64,000 bases of DNA from Palsa-1447 sp964509885 (GTDB lineage Bacteria > Verrucomicrobiota > Verrucomicrobiia > Opitutales > Opitutaceae): the NCBI GenBank assembly GCA_964509885.1, contig CAZDZL010000013.1:12319-76318 (forward strand). Direction: 5' to 3'. Under the pieces are notes generated by a model. It had not been told where the DNA came from. It saw nothing but the letters and a program-made list of their open reading frames with translations, and made no database searches. Position 1 is the first letter of the stretch. Every line of letters starts with the position of its first letter. Of this stretch, positions 61,683 through 64,000 are shown one piece after another. Position numbers and translations under genes: made by a program.

Positions 61683-62698
61683 CCCTGTACCGCGGCGCAC
61701 TGGCTGCCCTCGCAGCTTCCCTGCTCGTTTCCCCGGGCCTGGCGCAGACCAACTCGGGGCTGGCGCAGGCCTCCCCCGCCGGGGGCGACAGCCTGGGCCT
61801 GCGCTTTGCCAACGGGATCGTCGCCATCGCCGAGGACAAGGTCATCACGGTCGACGACGTCCGCCGCGAGATCAACCCCCTTATCCCCCAGCTTAACCGG
61901 GAGGCCCGCAATGAGCAGGACTTCAACCAGAAGCTCGAGGCCCTGCAGGACGACGCGATCAAGAACCTGATCGACCGCGTCCTGATCATCAAGGACTTCC
62001 AGAAGGACGACAAGAAGCACGTGCCCGAGAGCTTCGTGGACAACCAGATCGCCGACCAGCTGACGGACCAGTTCGACAACGACCGCTCGAAGTTCCTCGC
62101 CTACCTGAGGGCCCGGGGGACCACCATCCGCGACTACCGCAGGGAGGTGGAGGAGGACATCATCTACAACTACATGATGCACCAGCAGCACAAGTCGCAG
62201 AGCATCGTGAGCCCGGTCCGCATCGAGCAGTACTACAAGGAGAACAAGGACCGGTTCTACCAGGACGACAGCGTGCACCTGCGCCTGATCCAGCTCTCCC
62301 GCGCCACCGGCAACACGGACGGCGACCTGAGGGGCCAGGCCGACTCCATCCTCCTGCGCCTGCGCTCGGGCGAGAAATTCGAGGACCTCGCCAAGGAGTA
62401 CAGCTCCGATTCCCGCAGGGCCAAGGGCGGCGACTGGGGATGGATGAAGAGGTCCGACCTAAAGCCCGAGTTCAGCGAGCCCCTCTTCGCCGTGAAGAAG
62501 GGCGAGTGCTCGGAGCCCGTCATCCTGCCCGAGGGTTGCTTCCTGCTCTTCGCGGAGGACCGCAAGTACGCCGGAATCCAGCCCCTGGACGAGGTGCGCG
62601 ACCAGATTGAGCGGATCCTGGTCCAGCAGATGGGCCGTGAGTACGAGGACAGGTGGCTCGAGCGCCTCCGGCGCAACGGCTACGTGAAGCAGTTCTAG
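61679..62698 (+). CDS. SurA-like periplasmic peptidyl-prolyl isomerase
   Basis: The ATG overlaps the mfd stop as ATGA. The 339-residue protein has a signal peptide ('LAALAASLLVSPGLAQ'), a SurA N-type helical domain ('IAEDKVITVDDVRREINPLIPQL', 'LIDRVLIIKDFQKDDKKHVPES', 'YYKENKDRFY') and a parvulin domain (about 200-295). The latter contains 'LRLRSGEKFEDLAKEYSSDSRRAKGGDWGWMKR' and 'LKPEFSEPLFAVKKGECSEPVILPEGCFLLF'. It probably helps outer-membrane proteins fold. Only one parvulin domain is present, unlike E. coli SurA. Confidence 0.92.
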   Translation: MTLYRGALAALAASLLVSPGLAQTNSGLAQASPAGGDSLGLRFANGIVAIAEDKVITVDDVRREINPLIPQLNREARNEQDFNQKLEALQDDAIKNLIDRVLIIKDFQKDDKKHVPESFVDNQIADQLTDQFDNDRSKFLAYLRARGTTIRDYRREVEEDIIYNYMMHQQHKSQSIVSPVRIEQYYKENKDRFYQDDSVHLRLIQLSRATGNTDGDLRGQADSILLRLRSGEKFEDLAKEYSSDSRRAKGGDWGWMKRSDLKPEFSEPLFAVKKGECSEPVILPEGCFLLFAEDRKYAGIQPLDEVRDQIERILVQQMGREYEDRWLERLRRNGYVKQF

Positions 62699-62713
62699 GG
62701 AAACGGCTCAGGC

Positions 62714-63271
62714 TCAGGGCAGAGAGGCGACCGCGGTCCTCGGGACGCCCTCGAGCGCAAGGGCCAGGAGCGGGCTCTTCGAGGGCTCGAAGGCCCTGAC
62801 CACGACGCCGACGAGGTTCTGCCCGGTCACCTTCACCGTGTCGCACGCATCGTTGCCGACGCCCTGGGCTACCCAGCCGTCCCAGGTCCTCCTCACGAGG
62901 ACGTGGGCCACCGGGCGGCCCAAGTCTCCGACGTATACGGCGGTCATCCCGGCCCGAAGGTCCCTTGTCGCGACCCGGCGCGTGACGACCACCGTGTTGT
63001 CCCGGTAGAGGGGGAGCATCGAGTCGCCGCTCCCCACGAGGTAATCGGTGCCTGGGTGAACGGCCACGTAGGCCCGCCCAAGGAGCATGGCATCGAACGG
63101 CCGCACCACCTCGGCGGCGGGCGACATCGCCGCCACGGCCCCCGGGGAGAACCGGGCCGCCGCCCTCGTCGAGCAGCCCGACGCTCCCAGGCCGGCCAGG
63201 GTCAGCACCCCGCCCACCACCCAGCGGAGCATCGCCGAGGGGGCGCCATGGTCAACGGGACCCTCGTTCAT
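62714..63271 (-). CDS. S24/S26 peptidase-like lipoprotein, probably inactive
   Basis: From ATG 63271 the 185-residue protein has a lipoprotein signal ('VVGGVLTLAGLGASGC') and a C-terminal S24/S26 core. The latter has 'YLVGSGDSMLPLYRDNTVVV' with the GDSM serine and 'GRPVAHVLVRRTWDGW'. In LexA-like and signal peptidases, the lysine general base lies in this second motif; here I see RR instead, so catalysis is doubtful. Possible starts are ATG 63367, 63307, 63271 or 63232; I prefer 63271 or 63232 because they place the signal sequence near the N-terminus. It is divergent from radC, with the shared promoter element between them. Confidence 0.65.
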   Translation of the reverse strand: MNEGPVDHGAPSAMLRWVVGGVLTLAGLGASGCSTRAAARFSPGAVAAMSPAAEVVRPFDAMLLGRAYVAVHPGTDYLVGSGDSMLPLYRDNTVVVTRRVATRDLRAGMTAVYVGDLGRPVAHVLVRRTWDGWVAQGVGNDACDTVKVTGQNLVGVVVRAFEPSKSPLLALALEGVPRTAVASLP

Positions 63272-63367
63272 GGCTGGGATGGAGCCTATTTCGCGCCAAA
63301 TTCCCATGCGTGCCGCATTTGGTTTGGCGAGGAACCGCTCGCACGCACCCCGGAGGCGGAGGGACAT

Positions 63368-63398
63368 TATTAGACATGTCTAATATTGTTGTTTATTC
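63368..63398 (+). promoter_or_regulatory. Promoter/operator-like element, copy 3, upstream of radC
   Basis: TTAGAC (63370-63375), 17 bp, TTATTC (63393-63398). The left box is inside a perfect 18-bp palindrome, TATTAGACATGTCTAATA (63368-63385). The radC ATG lies at 63429. It matches copies 1 and 2 of the coupling-protein cluster. Confidence 0.6.
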
Positions 63399-63428
63399 CC
63401 CGGATGCCCCCATGGTCTCGCGACACGG

Positions 63429-64000
63429 ATGAACCCAGCCCCACTCGCCCCCGCCCCGCCCCTTCCCTACCCGGCCAACCGGATCCGCGTCATGCCCGCG
63501 GGAGAAAGACCCCAGGAGCGCCTCGAGCGGTTTGGCGCGGCCGCGCTGAGCGACACGGAACTCCTGGCCATGCTGGTGCGAAGCGGGACACGGGGCCAGG
63601 ACGTGCTGACGCTGGCCTCAAGGCTCATCTCGGAGGCCGGGTCGCTCACGGGGCTGCTCGCCTGGCACGAGGCCGACTTCCGGAGCCTGAAGGGAATCGG
63701 CCGGGTGAAGGCGCTCCAGCTCGTGGCGGCCATGGAGGTGGCCCGCCGTGCGGTGAGCCTGCCCCCACAGGAGTCCCCGGTGCTCAACCGCGCCGACCTG
63801 ATCGCCGCCAACCTCGACTCGGTCGCGTCCGGCCTCGACGTCGAGAAGTTCTGGGTCCTTTGCCTCAACCGCCGAAATCGACTGCGCAAGCGGGTGGAAA
63901 TTTCCTCGGGGACGGCAACGGCGGCGCTTGCCCATCCCCGTGAAGTCTTTCGTTCGGCCATCCGGGAATCCGCCTCGGCAGTCGTATGCGTTCACAACCA
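63429..64000 (+). CDS. radC: RadC family protein, 3' end outside the window
   Basis: The visible 190 codons encode 'GERPQERLERFGAAALSDTELLAMLVRSG', a helix-hairpin-helix segment 'FRSLKGIGRVKALQLVAAMEVARR' and the start of the MPN domain ('VEKFWVLCLNRRNRL'). The JAMM metal site (HxH-P-S-G-D) should follow beyond position 64000. ATG 63429 is the only fitting start; nearby ATGs at 63404 and 63412 are in other frames. RadC is named for DNA repair but its role is unproven, and many copies occur on mobile elements. It carries the same TTAGAC-N17 element as the coupling-protein cluster. Confidence 0.92.
   Translation, partial: MNPAPLAPAPPLPYPANRIRVMPAGERPQERLERFGAAALSDTELLAMLVRSGTRGQDVLTLASRLISEAGSLTGLLAWHEADFRSLKGIGRVKALQLVAAMEVARRAVSLPPQESPVLNRADLIAANLDSVASGLDVEKFWVLCLNRRNRLRKRVEISSGTATAALAHPREVFRSAIRESASAVVCVHN

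Noticed and set aside
63368..63385. The palindrome as a LexA box for radC.
   Set aside because: The LexA motif reported for Verrucomicrobia is TGTTC-N4-GAACA, which TATTAGACATGTCTAATA does not match; a different regulator is more likely.
1..64000. CRISPR arrays, rRNA genes or insertion sequences.
   Set aside because: I saw no regularly spaced repeats with unique spacers, no rRNA-like sequence and no transposase; the only large repeat is the coding Pro-Thr minisatellite.

Overview
The window is a GC-rich bacterial chromosome segment that most resembles a member of the Verrucomicrobia, probably Opitutales. I infer this from gene content: several prepilin-like proteins, a secreted Ig-like protein with tandem Opitutaceae-style 'VGTG.NILIAGFT' modules, a DUF1080 protein, GH27 and GH140-like hydrolases, a YXWGXW-repeat protein and TraD/TraG-like ATPases without a conjugation pore. 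No rRNA is present. Shine-Dalgarno sequences are often weak, GTG starts are frequent, and many neighbours overlap as ATGA or GTGA, so translational coupling was a major guide to start choice.

Region 1 (1-5015): the tail of a TolC-like efflux protein runs into a prepilin-like gene that appears to carry a one-base frameshift, then a membrane protein. Convergent to these is a minus-strand run: EEP-family phosphohydrolase, trpA, a REC-GGDEF diguanylate cyclase and miaA. Region 2 (5109-8284): a tRNA-His gene whose 3' end is repeated twice downstream, delimiting two islets. The first carries only a toxin-antitoxin pair. The second carries a secreted GH140/DUF4038 hydrolase and an AT-richer gene-poor stretch.

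Region 3 (8308-19316): acyltransferase, P450, methyltransferase, a coupled pair of exported hydrolases (nitrilase and CocE-like), a GH27 alpha-galactosidase, a DUF6498-like membrane protein, and a YCII/DGPF protein overlapping an ECF42-type sigma factor. Region 4 (19444-34612): a coupled DUF3570/TlpA/DUF4266 trio, an Ig-like surface protein, a hybrid histidine kinase, EVE and DUF1080 proteins, lactate permease, MGMT, an old yellow enzyme, a glycosyltransferase plus UDP-galactopyranose mutase (galactofuranose glycan), and a DUF2298 membrane protein.

Region 5 (34661-47263) is the most unusual part. It begins with a three-gene pseudopilin-type operon, one member of which ends in about 310 residues of Pro-Thr/Ser/His repeat. 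After a YXWGXW protein comes a cluster of a membrane-anchored TraD-like ATPase, a secreted InlB-repeat-like protein, a TrwC/MobF-like relaxase domain without helicase, and a second, soluble TraG/TraD-like ATPase. Two genes of this cluster, and radC at the far right end, share an unusual promoter-like element, TTAGAC-N17-TTAATT/TTATTC, embedded in a palindrome.

Region 6 (47275-64000): aldo/keto reductase, two uncharacterised proteins, exported MsrA and MsrB, a lipoprotein, a transglutaminase-like protein, pyrF, and a long coupled operon parA - two ABC-2 permeases - rnc - mfd - SurA-like isomerase. The window ends with an S24/S26-like lipoprotein divergent from a truncated radC.
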